A stretch of 30,217 bases of DNA from an uncultured Bacteroides sp. (GCA_900544675.1 UQVZ01000038.1:1-30217); one strand, 5' to 3'; positions 1 to 8,848 are shown, counted from the first letter of the stretch. Program-made: numbers and translations. Notes: a model not told the origin generated them from the sequence alone.

Positions 1-1022
1 CAAAGATGCGCACCATCAGCCTGAACTTCCCTGCCATACAGCCCTATACCGCCTCGCGTGCGGAAAATGTAGATGCAATAACCGGAGAAAGCACCTTCCA
101 TACCGCCGATATCTGGGTGTTCAATAGCGACGCAGCAGATGGTAACGCAACTGCTGCCGCCTACAAGCATATCGAGGATGCCGAACGCTACACAACCGAT
201 GATGGTGAACTCCGTACCGAGCTGACTATCCCGGAAGAGATAACCACTGTAGATATTTATGTAATAACAAACAATTCGGCGGAAGGGCTGGATGCCACTT
301 CAACCCGAAACGCATTGGAAGCCGCGACATTCAGTGATAAACCGGATAACAATCAATCTGATAAGTTGACAAATGACGGTTTACTGATGAGCCGCATCAT
401 AACAGCTATCCCGGTAGACCAACTTTCCGGCGGTTATAAAGCAAACGCTCAGCTTCCTTTAGAAAGAGGAGTAGCCAAAATCGCCTGCTTCTTTGCCAAA
501 GAAAGCGAAAGCACCCAAGCCCAAATAACCGGCATCACCGTATCCGGAGCAATCGATAAAGGCTATGTATTCCCGGAAGCAGTGACGTATGATGAAAGGA
601 ATAGTCGGCCAATTGAAGCTAATGTGCCGACAGGAACCGGAACTACAGACACTGATATATTAAATGAAACCCCACTAACTATTGAAGCAGTCTTGGATGA
701 TGGGCAAACATTAGTACGCGGAGAAGATGAAGATGCCCAAAACTATATAACTCGTTTAACTAAAACAATTCAGGCAGACCATACTGATGATTACTACCTC
801 TTCGAAGCAGATGCTAATGCAATGACAGTAACCATTGACTATACATTGGGCGGTACACAAAAAAACGAAACTATTACATTGACGGGAGACATTATCCGCA
901 ATCATTATATAGTGATAACGGGAACAGTGCTTCGTACTGCTACACCTGTTGATGATATAGAATTGGAATTTGTAATTCTTCCATATACCGTACGGGATAT
1001 TATAATCCCAGATTTTGAATAA
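1..1022 (+). CDS. FimA/Mfa-type fimbrillin, 5' end outside window
   Basis: This frame is open from the left edge to a TAA at 1020-1022, giving about 339 residues. The first ATG (base 6) is probably internal, because no signal peptide or lipobox follows it and fimbrillins of this family are exported lipoproteins. The visible protein has the usual fimbrillin pattern: an early Ser-Arg-Ala, a β-rich N-terminal domain with 'ADIWVFNSD' and 'VDIYVITNN' strands, an 'LPLERGVAKIACFF' segment in the middle, and a C-terminal strand ending 'VILPYTVRDIIIPDFE'. In the family these are stalk subunits of type V pili, polymerised by donor-strand exchange after proteolytic trimming. The next gene starts 13 bases downstream, so the two are likely cotranscribed. 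Family membership is judged from these patterns only; whether it is a stalk or an accessory subunit is not resolved. Confidence 0.72.
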   Translation, partial: KMRTISLNFPAIQPYTASRAENVDAITGESTFHTADIWVFNSDAADGNATAAAYKHIEDAERYTTDDGELRTELTIPEEITTVDIYVITNNSAEGLDATSTRNALEAATFSDKPDNNQSDKLTNDGLLMSRIITAIPVDQLSGGYKANAQLPLERGVAKIACFFAKESESTQAQITGITVSGAIDKGYVFPEAVTYDERNSRPIEANVPTGTGTTDTDILNETPLTIEAVLDDGQTLVRGEDEDAQNYITRLTKTIQADHTDDYYLFEADANAMTVTIDYTLGGTQKNETITLTGDIIRNHYIVITGTVLRTATPVDDIELEFVILPYTVRDIIIPDFE

Positions 1023-1035
1023 AATCAATAACACT

Positions 1036-4029
1036 ATGAAGAAATTAATTTACATAACACTTATAATATTGGGCTTTATAGTGACCATATCCGCTTGTCA
1101 AGATGATTTGGGAGTGACAAGCAAAGAAGGAGCGAATGTTGATTCTCCTGTTACAGTAGCCCTTCAATTTGGAGTTCCGGCTTCCTCTGATATTGAAATA
1201 TCGCGAGCCGGAGATGAAGAAATTGTGATAAGTTCTATACGTATCTACGTTTTTGATGGCGAAAAATTTTTAGGAAGTGATGATGTCTTGAATCTTCAGT
1301 CATCATCTGACAATGTGTATACTGGAACTGCGACTTTGTATGAAGGCACACAAATGGTATATGCTATAGCCAATCCTGCCAGTAGTTCTTATTGGCAAGA
1401 CCCTACTACGGAACTGGATGCAGCAGCTGGAGAAGGTAAATCGGCTTTCCTAAATACTTTGTATAAGATGAGTTCCAATTTAGTAGGAACAAATGTATTG
1501 CCAACTTTTGTATCTTCTAATATTCCATTAAGTGGTAAGGGAGAAGTGCGTATTAATGGTGGGCGATTAGTGGAAGATTATAATATCATAAATTTAAAAC
1601 GTCCATACGCTGCTATTAATTTTACAATAGAGACAGAGCAAACTATTGATGGAAAGACAATAACTTTTATACCACAAACTTATACGTTGCACAATGCTCC
1701 TTCTCAATCGTATGTAATGGAAGAAGAAACAGAAGAGCGTGAAGAAATAAATGATCCAGGTGAATTTTATACCGTTCATACCGAAACAATAGGTGTACCT
1801 GCAGACAATAAAGCATCTTTCGGATTTTATGTGCCGGAAAATATACAATCGTGTAAACAAGAATGTTCAGATTTTAATAAACGTGATGCTTTTGATGGAC
1901 AAGCGGAAAATAAAACATGGACTTATGCGCCCGATTGCGGAACCTATATAGTCATAGAAGGGCAATATGAAGAAGACGCTGCTGGTCATGTCACACGTTA
2001 TGGAGATGTGTCTTATACGATTCATTTGGGTGATTTTAGTAAAGAGGGTAGTATGTCTGATTTTTCAATACGCCGCAATTATCGGTATAATTATACTATG
2101 CGAGTATTGGGAGTAGAAAATATAGTGGTTGAGGCTGAAACGGATACGGAAGAACAACCATCGGCTGAAGGTGATATCGTAGATTTGGATGATTATTCGG
2201 AATTGTTCAACTTGGATTCTCATTATGAACAGATTTACGTAGAATACAATTTAAGTGATATTGTACAGAATATACGAAATGAGGTTGCATATGAAGGAAC
2301 CAACATAAGTGACGAGAGATTGAATGAATTGATTGCACAAAACTTTTTGCTTTCTATCAGTACTCCAATGAATACGCGGACAGGTAGTGAACCGATACGT
2401 CCTTATAACGGTACAAATGAAACAACTGATATGGAAGGTATTGATGATGAGTGGGTGGAATTTTATTCACAAAATGCCAGGGATGCCATTACCTCTTATA
2501 CAGATACAACAGAAGGTAAGATGCTTTCTCCATGGAGAGTCTGTAAATTGATGGGAGAAGCAGTAAAACAGATTTATAATAATGAAGCAGTGAATGTAGA
2601 GAATTTGCATACAGTTAATGATACGGAGGATGGTGACATTATAGCTCCCTTTACTGTCTTTGTAGATGAGTATGTCTATACGAAAGACTTAGCGGGGAAT
2701 CGAGTAGGCTGGGACTCTTATACTCGGAAAAGCCCTCGTACACTGATGATTGCCAGTGACATGCACATCAGTGAAGATTTGAACAGTACCTATTCCACTG
2801 TATTGACTTACATTACTCAGACTTCAATTGAGACTTTCTATAGTCCTGCGTCAGCTCAAACAACGAATGCCTTAGGCATCGAAACATATAATGAATATGG
2901 GTTGATAAGTCACAGTGGTGGAGATAACGTAGGCTTTGGAACTAATATGGAAGGAAGTACAACTGATAATTCATCCAATGGACGTGCCAATATGCTGACA
3001 AATATTGGCTGGAATGGAAATAATAATTGGAATACCTATATTGATTTTACGAAAGTGGGATATTTAAGTGATAATACGGGTAGCGGAAATATCATATCAG
3101 CATTGAATACTAATAATACAAATAGTGCTTATAAGGCTTGCTTGTCACGCAATCGGGATTTGAATCGCAACGGCAAGATAGATGATGATGAAGTCCGGTG
3201 GTATTTGCCTGCTATCAATCAATACCTTCGTATAGGTATCGGTACACAATCTCTTTCAGCGGAAGCTCGTTTATATACAGGGGCTAAATCGGATTTAACC
3301 AATGGAGACTACCCGGATGATTTCCTTGATAGAGGAGCTTTGTATTATACAAATACACTAAGTGGAAATTTCTATTGGGCTATAGAGGTAGGTGCATACG
3401 GATCTACAAATGATAATTCTGCTCAAATTCGTTGTGTGCGCAATTTGGCAAAGACAGATTTAGTTAATGGCGATGAAACACCTGTAGATGATGACGCTTT
3501 GGCAGAAGCAGTATATGGAAGTGCACCTTATCGATTACGTTCAGGAAACTATATGTTCAACTTTGGAGACCGATTGGATGTTAGTATATTCCGAATGGTT
3601 GAACAAGAGGGACCCTATATCGCACATAATGAAGATGATGATGCCAATATGTTACCGCAAGCATTTGTAGTTTCAGAAGACTATATGCCCGGTTTATACC
3701 GTTATACTCAAATATGGAATTCTTCTATTTATAATGATCCTTGCAGGACTTATTCTGAGGAGAGGAATGGGACGGATAGAGGTTCGTGGCGTACGCCCAA
3801 TTTAAGTGAGTTGATGGTTATGGCTACGGTTGCTGGTACTATAGGCTTGAGAACAGATATTAATACTTATAGTCGTACTCAATTTTCGAATCAAGGTTTG
3901 CGACATGGTTTCTATTATAATACGAGTGGAATTATTACAACGAGTAATGGCGAAATTGGAAGTAATGGCGGCTATGTCCGTTGTGTACGTGATGCTACAA
4001 GTGATGAAATAGCAGAATCAGGAAACTAA
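1036..4029 (+). CDS. Large fimbrial tip/anchor lipoprotein, DUF4906-like
   Basis: A 997-residue exported lipoprotein. I chose the ATG at 1036 because it begins a clean lipoprotein signal (MKKLIYIT, then a hydrophobic stretch ending ISAC); a TTG start 21 bases upstream would overlap the previous gene. The N-terminal third resembles fimbrial Mfa2/FimB-like proteins ('SSIRIYVFDGEKF'). The C-terminal third holds a perfect EF-hand-type loop at residues 708-719 (D-x-N-x-N-G-x-I-D-x-x-E) followed by two related modules. Each module opens with an aromatic-rich Trp-containing motif (722-725 and 918-921, W-x-x-P) and closes with a [I/V]RCVR[N/D] motif (798-803 and 981-986), like C-type-lectin or FISUMP-type folds. 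The size and position after a fimbrillin suggest a pilus tip adhesin; this is inference. The gene is visibly more AT-rich than the first gene and the dcw operon. Confidence 0.75.
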   Translation: MKKLIYITLIILGFIVTISACQDDLGVTSKEGANVDSPVTVALQFGVPASSDIEISRAGDEEIVISSIRIYVFDGEKFLGSDDVLNLQSSSDNVYTGTATLYEGTQMVYAIANPASSSYWQDPTTELDAAAGEGKSAFLNTLYKMSSNLVGTNVLPTFVSSNIPLSGKGEVRINGGRLVEDYNIINLKRPYAAINFTIETEQTIDGKTITFIPQTYTLHNAPSQSYVMEEETEEREEINDPGEFYTVHTETIGVPADNKASFGFYVPENIQSCKQECSDFNKRDAFDGQAENKTWTYAPDCGTYIVIEGQYEEDAAGHVTRYGDVSYTIHLGDFSKEGSMSDFSIRRNYRYNYTMRVLGVENIVVEAETDTEEQPSAEGDIVDLDDYSELFNLDSHYEQIYVEYNLSDIVQNIRNEVAYEGTNISDERLNELIAQNFLLSISTPMNTRTGSEPIRPYNGTNETTDMEGIDDEWVEFYSQNARDAITSYTDTTEGKMLSPWRVCKLMGEAVKQIYNNEAVNVENLHTVNDTEDGDIIAPFTVFVDEYVYTKDLAGNRVGWDSYTRKSPRTLMIASDMHISEDLNSTYSTVLTYITQTSIETFYSPASAQTTNALGIETYNEYGLISHSGGDNVGFGTNMEGSTTDNSSNGRANMLTNIGWNGNNNWNTYIDFTKVGYLSDNTGSGNIISALNTNNTNSAYKACLSRNRDLNRNGKIDDDEVRWYLPAINQYLRIGIGTQSLSAEARLYTGAKSDLTNGDYPDDFLDRGALYYTNTLSGNFYWAIEVGAYGSTNDNSAQIRCVRNLAKTDLVNGDETPVDDDALAEAVYGSAPYRLRSGNYMFNFGDRLDVSIFRMVEQEGPYIAHNEDDDANMLPQAFVVSEDYMPGLYRYTQIWNSSIYNDPCRTYSEERNGTDRGSWRTPNLSELMVMATVAGTIGLRTDINTYSRTQFSNQGLRHGFYYNTSGIITTSNGEIGSNGGYVRCVRDATSDEIAESGN

Positions 4030-4052
4030 TTTTTTATATCTCTATCAAAACC

Positions 4053-4070
4053 GTGAGGAAGCGTCCTCAC
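4053..4070 (+). other. Short perfect hairpin after fimbrial operon
   Basis: GTGAGGA and TCCTCAC pair around an AGCG loop, 24 bases after the fimbrial stop codon. There is no clean T-run after it, so it may be an mRNA 3'-end stabiliser or an auxiliary hairpin rather than the terminator itself. Confidence 0.45.
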
Positions 4071-4096
4071 ACATATTTTACTTAAATAGTAATCTT

Positions 4097-4134
4097 AGGA
4101 GCCGGTTCGCAGAGATGCGCATCGGTTCTTTTTT
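4097..4134 (+). terminator. Intrinsic terminator of the fimbrial operon
   Basis: A GAGCCG...CGGTTC stem (with one G-U pair) encloses a GC-rich loop that can pair further, and it is followed by eight T with a single interruption-free run. It lies about 70 bases after the stop codon of the large fimbrial gene and is oriented to stop plus-strand transcription before the convergent ftsW gene. Confidence 0.7.
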
Positions 4135-4431
4135 AATATGTACTTCGATATATAACAGCTATTTGAGTTCATTTCAAGTTCTTAGAAGCTGTTTTGATTT
4201 TATTTCTTGTTGATTGAAGGAGGATTTTCGAGACAAACTAAAATGACTGGAAAGAACCTCAAAACGGCAAGACAAACAAAGCTCGTTTGATATCTTTGGA
4301 ACGATAGCTGTCTTCTAACGATTATATACAAATTTCGCGAAAATCGAGAGGAATAATACTAGAAAAATTGCAAAAACAAAGAGGAATAAAAGGGTGTTTT
4401 CTGATAAAATCGAGAGATATGTCTTCGGCTC
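4135..4431. other. Intergenic region between convergent transcription units
   Basis: No gene is supported here. It is AT-rich and contains an 11-base direct repeat AAAATCGAGAG at 4340-4350 and 4406-4416, and one perfect TAnnTTTG box (TATCTTTG, 4291-4298, plus strand). The box faces the 3' end of ftsW, so if active it would make a short RNA or an antisense transcript; there is no other support for that. Confidence 0.4.
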
Positions 4432-4432
4432 T

Positions 4433-4473
4433 AAAGAAAAGAGACCATCTCAAATCTATTTTGAGACGGCCTC
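4433..4473 (-). terminator. Intrinsic terminator of the dcw operon
   Basis: Read on the minus strand, GAGGCCGTCTCAAA pairs with TTTGAGATGGTCTC over 14 positions (two G-U pairs) around a short loop, followed by TTTTCTTT. It lies about 80 bases after the ftsW stop codon and so ends the operon there, before any murG. Confidence 0.85.
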
Positions 4474-4550
4474 TTCATTTCGAAAAGATATATTCTCAAC
4501 AAATATCTATTATATCACCCAATGACGTAACTGTTCATTAGAGGAGGTAA

Positions 4551-5855
4551 TCAGATGTACTGATTGTCCCCCTTGTCGATTTCTTGGTTCTCTTTCTTGT
4601 TTTGCTCTTTCGCCAGGTCGGCAGCATTTTGCAGCAGAGAAATGGCAGCTTCTTGCACTTGAGCCTGTTGTTGTTCGGCGGCAGCTTGTGCCTCACGTTT
4701 TTTCAGTTCGTTGACGTGGCGGCTGATGCTGAGTACGATGCCGATATAGGCACAGTTGACCAAGGTAGAGGTACCTCCTTTACTGATTAACGGAAGAGGT
4801 TGCCCCGTAACCGGCATGATGCCTACTGCTACCAGCATATTAAACATCGCCTGGGTGACAAGCAGGAAACCAATGCCCATAACCAGGAAGGCATAATATG
4901 ACTTGTCGCAACTTCGAGCAATTCTGCCGATACGCATCAGCAGCCAGATGTAGAGAAATGCGACGATAGCTCCGCCTATCAGTCCCAACTCTTCGATGAT
5001 AATCGCATAGATGAAGTCGGAAAAGGCTTGCGAAAGGAAATCCCGTTGCACACTGTTGCCTGGTCCTTTGCCTATAATGCCGCTGGAAGCGATGGCAATG
5101 TTGGCATGTGCCACCTGTGCATCCCCGTCGATATCGAACTTTTCAGGAGGTATGACCGATGTATCAAAGTGATTGTCCAGACGATTTTGCCAAGTCACCA
5201 TACGGTGCAGGCCAATGTTGTCCCATGTCTCGGCAGGAACAAATTTGATAGTAGCCAATCCGATAATCAGGGCAGCGACACCAATTCCTACCAAGGCTCC
5301 TAACTGGCGGAAGGGAATCCGCCCAACGTACATCATCAGGAATACACTTAGGGCAAGCAGGACAGCCGTCGAGAGGTTTTCGGTAAATATTAGAGCAAAG
5401 GTAAAGCCTATTACCACTAAGATGTAGTGGAACGCTTTGGGACTGGCTCCATTTTCTTCTTGCATGCGCGATAAAATGTAGGCTACCGTAATAATGGTTC
5501 CCATTTTGGCTAATTCGGACGGTTGGAATTGGAAGAAACCCAAATCAATCCATCGGCGTGCTCCATTGGTGAACGCACCGATTACAAACACACTTATCAA
5601 GAGGAACCATGATAGGGGCAATAAAAGAATGAAGGTCTTAAACCATCGGCACGGAATGTTGTGCACGATAAGTACGACTATTACGCCAACTAACATTAAG
5701 ACGATATGTGTCGTAATTGGCCGCCAGTGGTCACCGCTCTTGTACGTCAATGTACTCGAGGCGCTGAACACTTCGATGATGGATACCAGGCAAAGCAAGA
5801 GGAAGATAATCCAGATGACTTTGTCGCCTTTGAATAAATTTCTTAAAAAATCCAT
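4551..5855 (-). CDS. ftsW: FtsW, SEDS-family septal glycan polymerase
   Basis: A 434-residue polytopic inner-membrane protein of the SEDS family (FtsW/RodA/SpoVE). With its partner transpeptidase FtsI it polymerises glycan strands from lipid II at the septum. Visible hallmarks are the repeated hydrophobic segments, 'GARRWIDLGFFQFQPSELAK' in the middle loop, and 'PVTGQPLPLISKGGTS' near the C-terminus, which together separate FtsW-type proteins from other membrane families. Its place next to murD and downstream of ftsI favours FtsW over RodA. About 60 residues after the last membrane segment form an Ala/Gln/Glu/Lys-rich, probably helical cytoplasmic tail. It is the last gene of the operon here; its ATG is preceded by an 8-bp repeat array rather than a recognisable ribosome binding site. 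Confidence 0.95.
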   Translation of the reverse strand: MDFLRNLFKGDKVIWIIFLLLCLVSIIEVFSASSTLTYKSGDHWRPITTHIVLMLVGVIVVLIVHNIPCRWFKTFILLLPLSWFLLISVFVIGAFTNGARRWIDLGFFQFQPSELAKMGTIITVAYILSRMQEENGASPKAFHYILVVIGFTFALIFTENLSTAVLLALSVFLMMYVGRIPFRQLGALVGIGVAALIIGLATIKFVPAETWDNIGLHRMVTWQNRLDNHFDTSVIPPEKFDIDGDAQVAHANIAIASSGIIGKGPGNSVQRDFLSQAFSDFIYAIIIEELGLIGGAIVAFLYIWLLMRIGRIARSCDKSYYAFLVMGIGFLLVTQAMFNMLVAVGIMPVTGQPLPLISKGGTSTLVNCAYIGIVLSISRHVNELKKREAQAAAEQQQAQVQEAAISLLQNAADLAKEQNKKENQEIDKGDNQYI

Positions 5856-6065
5856 ACTTTTTTGAGTTCTTAAGTTTGTGAGTTTTTAAGTTTTTTAGTT
5901 TGTGAGTTTTTTAGTTTTGAACACAGAGACACAGAGGCACAGAGAAATAAATTAGTTCATCTGTGTAATCTGTGGTGAAAAATAATAATCCGCGAAAATC
6001 TGCGTTAATCTGCGTTTCAAACAAACTTAAAAACTAAAGAACTTACAAACTCACAAACTTATAAA
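5856..6065. repeat. Composite repeat element filling the murD-ftsW spacer
   Basis: The element reaches from the ftsW start codon to the murD stop codon. Seven 8-bp units at 5861-5916 read AACTnAnn on the minus strand. Then comes a core (5917-6023) with CACAGAG repeats, a copy of AATCTGTGTAATCTGTGGTG with slight changes, and AATCTGCGTTAATCTGCG. Five 8-bp units at 6024-6063 read AACTnAnn on the plus strand. The arms are thus inverted arrays of the same unit. A 45-base stretch at 5913-5957 is identical to 24141-24185. Confidence 0.9.
6054..6061 (-). promoter_or_regulatory. Candidate -7 box for ftsW inside the repeat array
   Basis: Read on the minus strand this is TAAGTTTG, a perfect TAnnTTTG match. 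It lies five bases after the murD stop codon and points towards ftsW; a second identical box sits at 6022-6029. The boxes arise from the 8-bp repeat itself wherever a unit ending CA precedes AACTTA. In such AT-rich DNA chance matches are likely. Confidence 0.3.
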
Positions 6066-7400
6066 TTACAGTTTTCTCACACATTCTTTAAACTGGGTGC
6101 CTCGGTCTTCGTAACTCTTGAAGAGGTCGAAGCTGGCACAACAGGGGCTGAGCAATACGGTCTCGCCGTTCTTTGCCATGCGATAGGCAGCATCTACAGC
6201 GTCTTTCATGCTTTGCACGTCAGCTATCGGCAGTCCGAAACCGTCGAAGAAGGCATGCAGCTTTTCGTTGTGTAACCCCAAGAAAATTAAGCCGCAGCAT
6301 TTTTCTCTTACAAGGTCGGCTATTTCATTGTAATCATTGCCCTTGTCTTTCCCGCCTAAAATCAGGATGGTCTTGGTCTGCATGCTCTTCAAGGCATACC
6401 AGCATGAGTTGACATTGGTGGCTTTCGAATCGTTGATGTAATCTACTCCCCGTACACGTGCTACTTTCTCCAGACGGTGTTCCACTCCCTTGAAGTCGCT
6501 TAACGCTTCACGGATACAGCTTTTACGGATGCCTGCAATGTTGGCAGAGATTCCTGCTGCCATCGAGTTGAACAAGTTATGAGTGCCTGTCAGTGCCAGT
6601 TCTTCCTGTTCCATGTTGAACTCAATAGGCTTGGTGAAGTAAACCTTGTTTGCCTCTGTAAATGCGGCAAGCCCTTCTTCACGCTTTTCAGCGAACGGGT
6701 AATAGTGACCGTGGATGCCATATTTATGCAGTTCTTTTTGGATGATGGGGTCATCGTTCCAGAAGATGAACGCATCATCGTCGGTCTGGTTCTGAATGAT
6801 GCGGAACTTGGCATCGATGTAGTTCTGCATCTTGTAGTCGTAGCGGTCCAGGTGGTCGGGGGTGATGTTCATCAGCACGGCGATGTTGGCATGGAACTTA
6901 TACATGTTATCCAGCTGGAAGCTGCTCAGTTCGATGACATAATAATCGTAATTGCATTCAGCCACCTGATAGGCAAGGCTTTTGCCGATATTGCCTGCAA
7001 GTCCTACGTTGAGCCCCGCTTTCTTGAAAATGTGATAAATCAGGGAAGTAGTGGTTGTCTTTCCGTTGCTGCCTGTGATACAAATCATTTTGGCGTGCGT
7101 ATATCTTCCCGCAAATTCTATTTCAGATATGACGGGTGTTCCTTGTTCTTTCAGTTTCAGGATGATAGGGGCATTGTTCGGAATGCCCGGACTCTTGATG
7201 ACTTCATCCGCATTCAGGATCAGGGATTCGGTATGTTGGCCTTCTTCCCACGAAATACCTCTTTCATCCAAGATAGCCTTGTAGGTATCTTTGATGGAAG
7301 ACATGTCTGAAACAAAAGTATCAAACCCTTGTTTCTTTGCCAGCACAGCAGCACCCGTGCCGCTTTCGCCGGCTCCTAAAATAACAATCCTCTTAGTCAT
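6066..7400 (-). CDS. murD: UDP-N-acetylmuramoylalanine-D-glutamate ligase
   Basis: A cytoplasmic Mur ligase that adds D-glutamate to UDP-MurNAc-L-Ala with ATP. The 444 residues match the family length. An N-terminal nucleotide-sugar domain has GAGESG at residues 9-14; the ATP-binding P-loop GSNGKTTT is at 110-117; 'ITPDHLDRY' and the C-terminal 'EHRLEKVARVRGVDYINDSKATN' (with 'DSKATN' typical of MurD) follow. Separated from mraY by 167 bases and from ftsW by 210 bases, both spacers being filled largely with repeats while the rest of the operon is tightly packed. Confidence 0.96.
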   Translation of the reverse strand: MTKRIVILGAGESGTGAAVLAKKQGFDTFVSDMSSIKDTYKAILDERGISWEEGQHTESLILNADEVIKSPGIPNNAPIILKLKEQGTPVISEIEFAGRYTHAKMICITGSNGKTTTTSLIYHIFKKAGLNVGLAGNIGKSLAYQVAECNYDYYVIELSSFQLDNMYKFHANIAVLMNITPDHLDRYDYKMQNYIDAKFRIIQNQTDDDAFIFWNDDPIIQKELHKYGIHGHYYPFAEKREEGLAAFTEANKVYFTKPIEFNMEQEELALTGTHNLFNSMAAGISANIAGIRKSCIREALSDFKGVEHRLEKVARVRGVDYINDSKATNVNSCWYALKSMQTKTILILGGKDKGNDYNEIADLVREKCCGLIFLGLHNEKLHAFFDGFGLPIADVQSMKDAVDAAYRMAKNGETVLLSPCCASFDLFKSYEDRGTQFKECVRKL

Positions 7401-7443
7401 TGTCTTTTATTTATTTGCTAAGTGCCAATGTCTCTTGCCTTTC

Positions 7444-7564
7444 ATTAGCACATTGTTTATTGTCACATTGTTTATTAGCACATTCTATATTAGCACATTG
7501 CCGCATTGTCTATTGGCACATTATATATTAGCACATTGCCACATTGTCTATTGGCACATTCTAT
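7444..7564. repeat. 15/23-bp tandem array in the mraY-murD spacer
   Basis: Seven consecutive units of the type ATTAGCACATTGTTT. Five are 15 bases long and two are 23 bases (with an added GCATTGTC-like insert). The last two 38-base superunits, starting at 7489 and 7527, differ at only two positions. The array ends three bases before the mraY stop codon, on the downstream side of that gene. It differs in sequence from the 8-bp repeat family elsewhere in the window. Confidence 0.9.
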
Positions 7565-7567
7565 ATA

Positions 7568-8836
7568 TTATCTTATCTTCAGTGTGATGATGGTGATAGC
7601 TGCCAACACGATGGTCACAATCCAGAAACGTACCGTGATTTTCGATTCATGGAATACGCTGTGAGGTGCTGTAATCAGGTATTTGCAGTTCGGGTCAAGT
7701 TGTGCCATCGTGGTCCGGAAATGGTCGTGGATAGGCGTCCGCTTGAATATGCGTTGTTTCACTCCTTTCTTCTTGCCTTTTTGGAAATACCTGACCTGCA
7801 AGATGACCGAAAGGTTCTCTACCAGGAATACGCCACATAGGATAGGTATCAGCAATTCCTTGTGGATGATGATGGCAAATACAGCAATGATGCCGCCGAT
7901 GGTCAGGCTTCCGGTATCACCCATAAACACTTGTGCCGGGAAAGCATTGTACCACAGGAAACCTATCAGCGCACCGATTAAGGCACAGATGAAGATTACC
8001 AGTTCTTCGCTGCCCGGAATGTACATGATGTTCAGGTAGCTGGCATACTCGATGTGACTCGACACGTATGCCAAGATACCCAGCGTTACTCCGATAATGG
8101 CAGAGTTCCCAGCTGCCATGCCGTCCATGCCGTCATTCAGGTTCGCTCCATTGGATACGGCGGTGACTACAAAAATCGTGACGATTACAAACAATATCCA
8201 GCCGGCTGCCTGGGCGTGTTCGCCCATAAAGCCTACGATGTCGGCATAGTCGAGGTTGTTGTTCTTGAAAAACGGAATGGTGGTCTTGGTCGATTTCTCG
8301 TCCTTGTTTTTGTGTACAACGTCCACTACATGTCCGTCGTGTTGTATCTCTACATTCTCCCGGATGACTACCTGCGGGCTTAAATATAGGGTAAGTCCTA
8401 CAATCAGTCCTAAGCCGACCTGTCCGATAATCTTGAATTTCCCGTGCAGGCCTTCCTTGTCTTTGCGGAATACCTTGATGTAATCGTCCAGAAAGCCCAG
8501 CGTGCCCAGCCATACGGTAGTGATGAGCATCAGTATCATGTAGATGTTATGGAGCTTTCCCAGCAACAGGCAAGGTATCAGTACCGCTACGATGATGATG
8601 ATGCCACCCATTGTTGGCACTCCGGTCTTGTTCACATTGAAAGGGTCGATGGAAGCGTCCCGTTGTGTCTCGGTAATCTGCTTGCGTTTCAGCATGTTGA
8701 TGAAGTATTCTCCGAAGATGGCAGATATCAGCAAGGATAAGATGACTGCCATCAGAGAGCGGAACGATACGTAACCGAACATGCGTGCTCCCGGAAAATC
8801 GAATTGTTCTAAGTATTGGAATAAATAATATAGCAT
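7568..8836 (-). CDS. mraY: Phospho-MurNAc-pentapeptide transferase MraY
   Basis: An integral inner-membrane enzyme that transfers phospho-MurNAc-pentapeptide to undecaprenyl phosphate to make lipid I. It has about ten hydrophobic segments and the family signatures 'GFLDDYIK', 'NLNDGMDGMAAG' and 'FMGDTGSL' with their conserved aspartates. At 422 residues it is longer than the roughly 360 of E. coli; the extra length is mainly a hydrophilic insert between membrane segments ('ENVEIQHDGHVVDVVHKNKD'), which is common in Bacteroidota. It starts 12 bases after murE. Confidence 0.96.
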   Translation of the reverse strand: MLYYLFQYLEQFDFPGARMFGYVSFRSLMAVILSLLISAIFGEYFINMLKRKQITETQRDASIDPFNVNKTGVPTMGGIIIIVAVLIPCLLLGKLHNIYMILMLITTVWLGTLGFLDDYIKVFRKDKEGLHGKFKIIGQVGLGLIVGLTLYLSPQVVIRENVEIQHDGHVVDVVHKNKDEKSTKTTIPFFKNNNLDYADIVGFMGEHAQAAGWILFVIVTIFVVTAVSNGANLNDGMDGMAAGNSAIIGVTLGILAYVSSHIEYASYLNIMYIPGSEELVIFICALIGALIGFLWYNAFPAQVFMGDTGSLTIGGIIAVFAIIIHKELLIPILCGVFLVENLSVILQVRYFQKGKKKGVKQRIFKRTPIHDHFRTTMAQLDPNCKYLITAPHSVFHESKITVRFWIVTIVLAAITIITLKIR

Positions 8837-8848
8837 GTCGTTTCCGGG

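Noticed and set aside
1015..1035. TTG start for the large fimbrial lipoprotein
   Set aside because: It would overlap the previous gene and put seven polar residues before the signal peptide; the ATG at 1036 starts the signal directly.
6579..7310. 243-codon open frame on the plus strand
   Set aside because: Antisense to murD; no domain, no promoter or start region.
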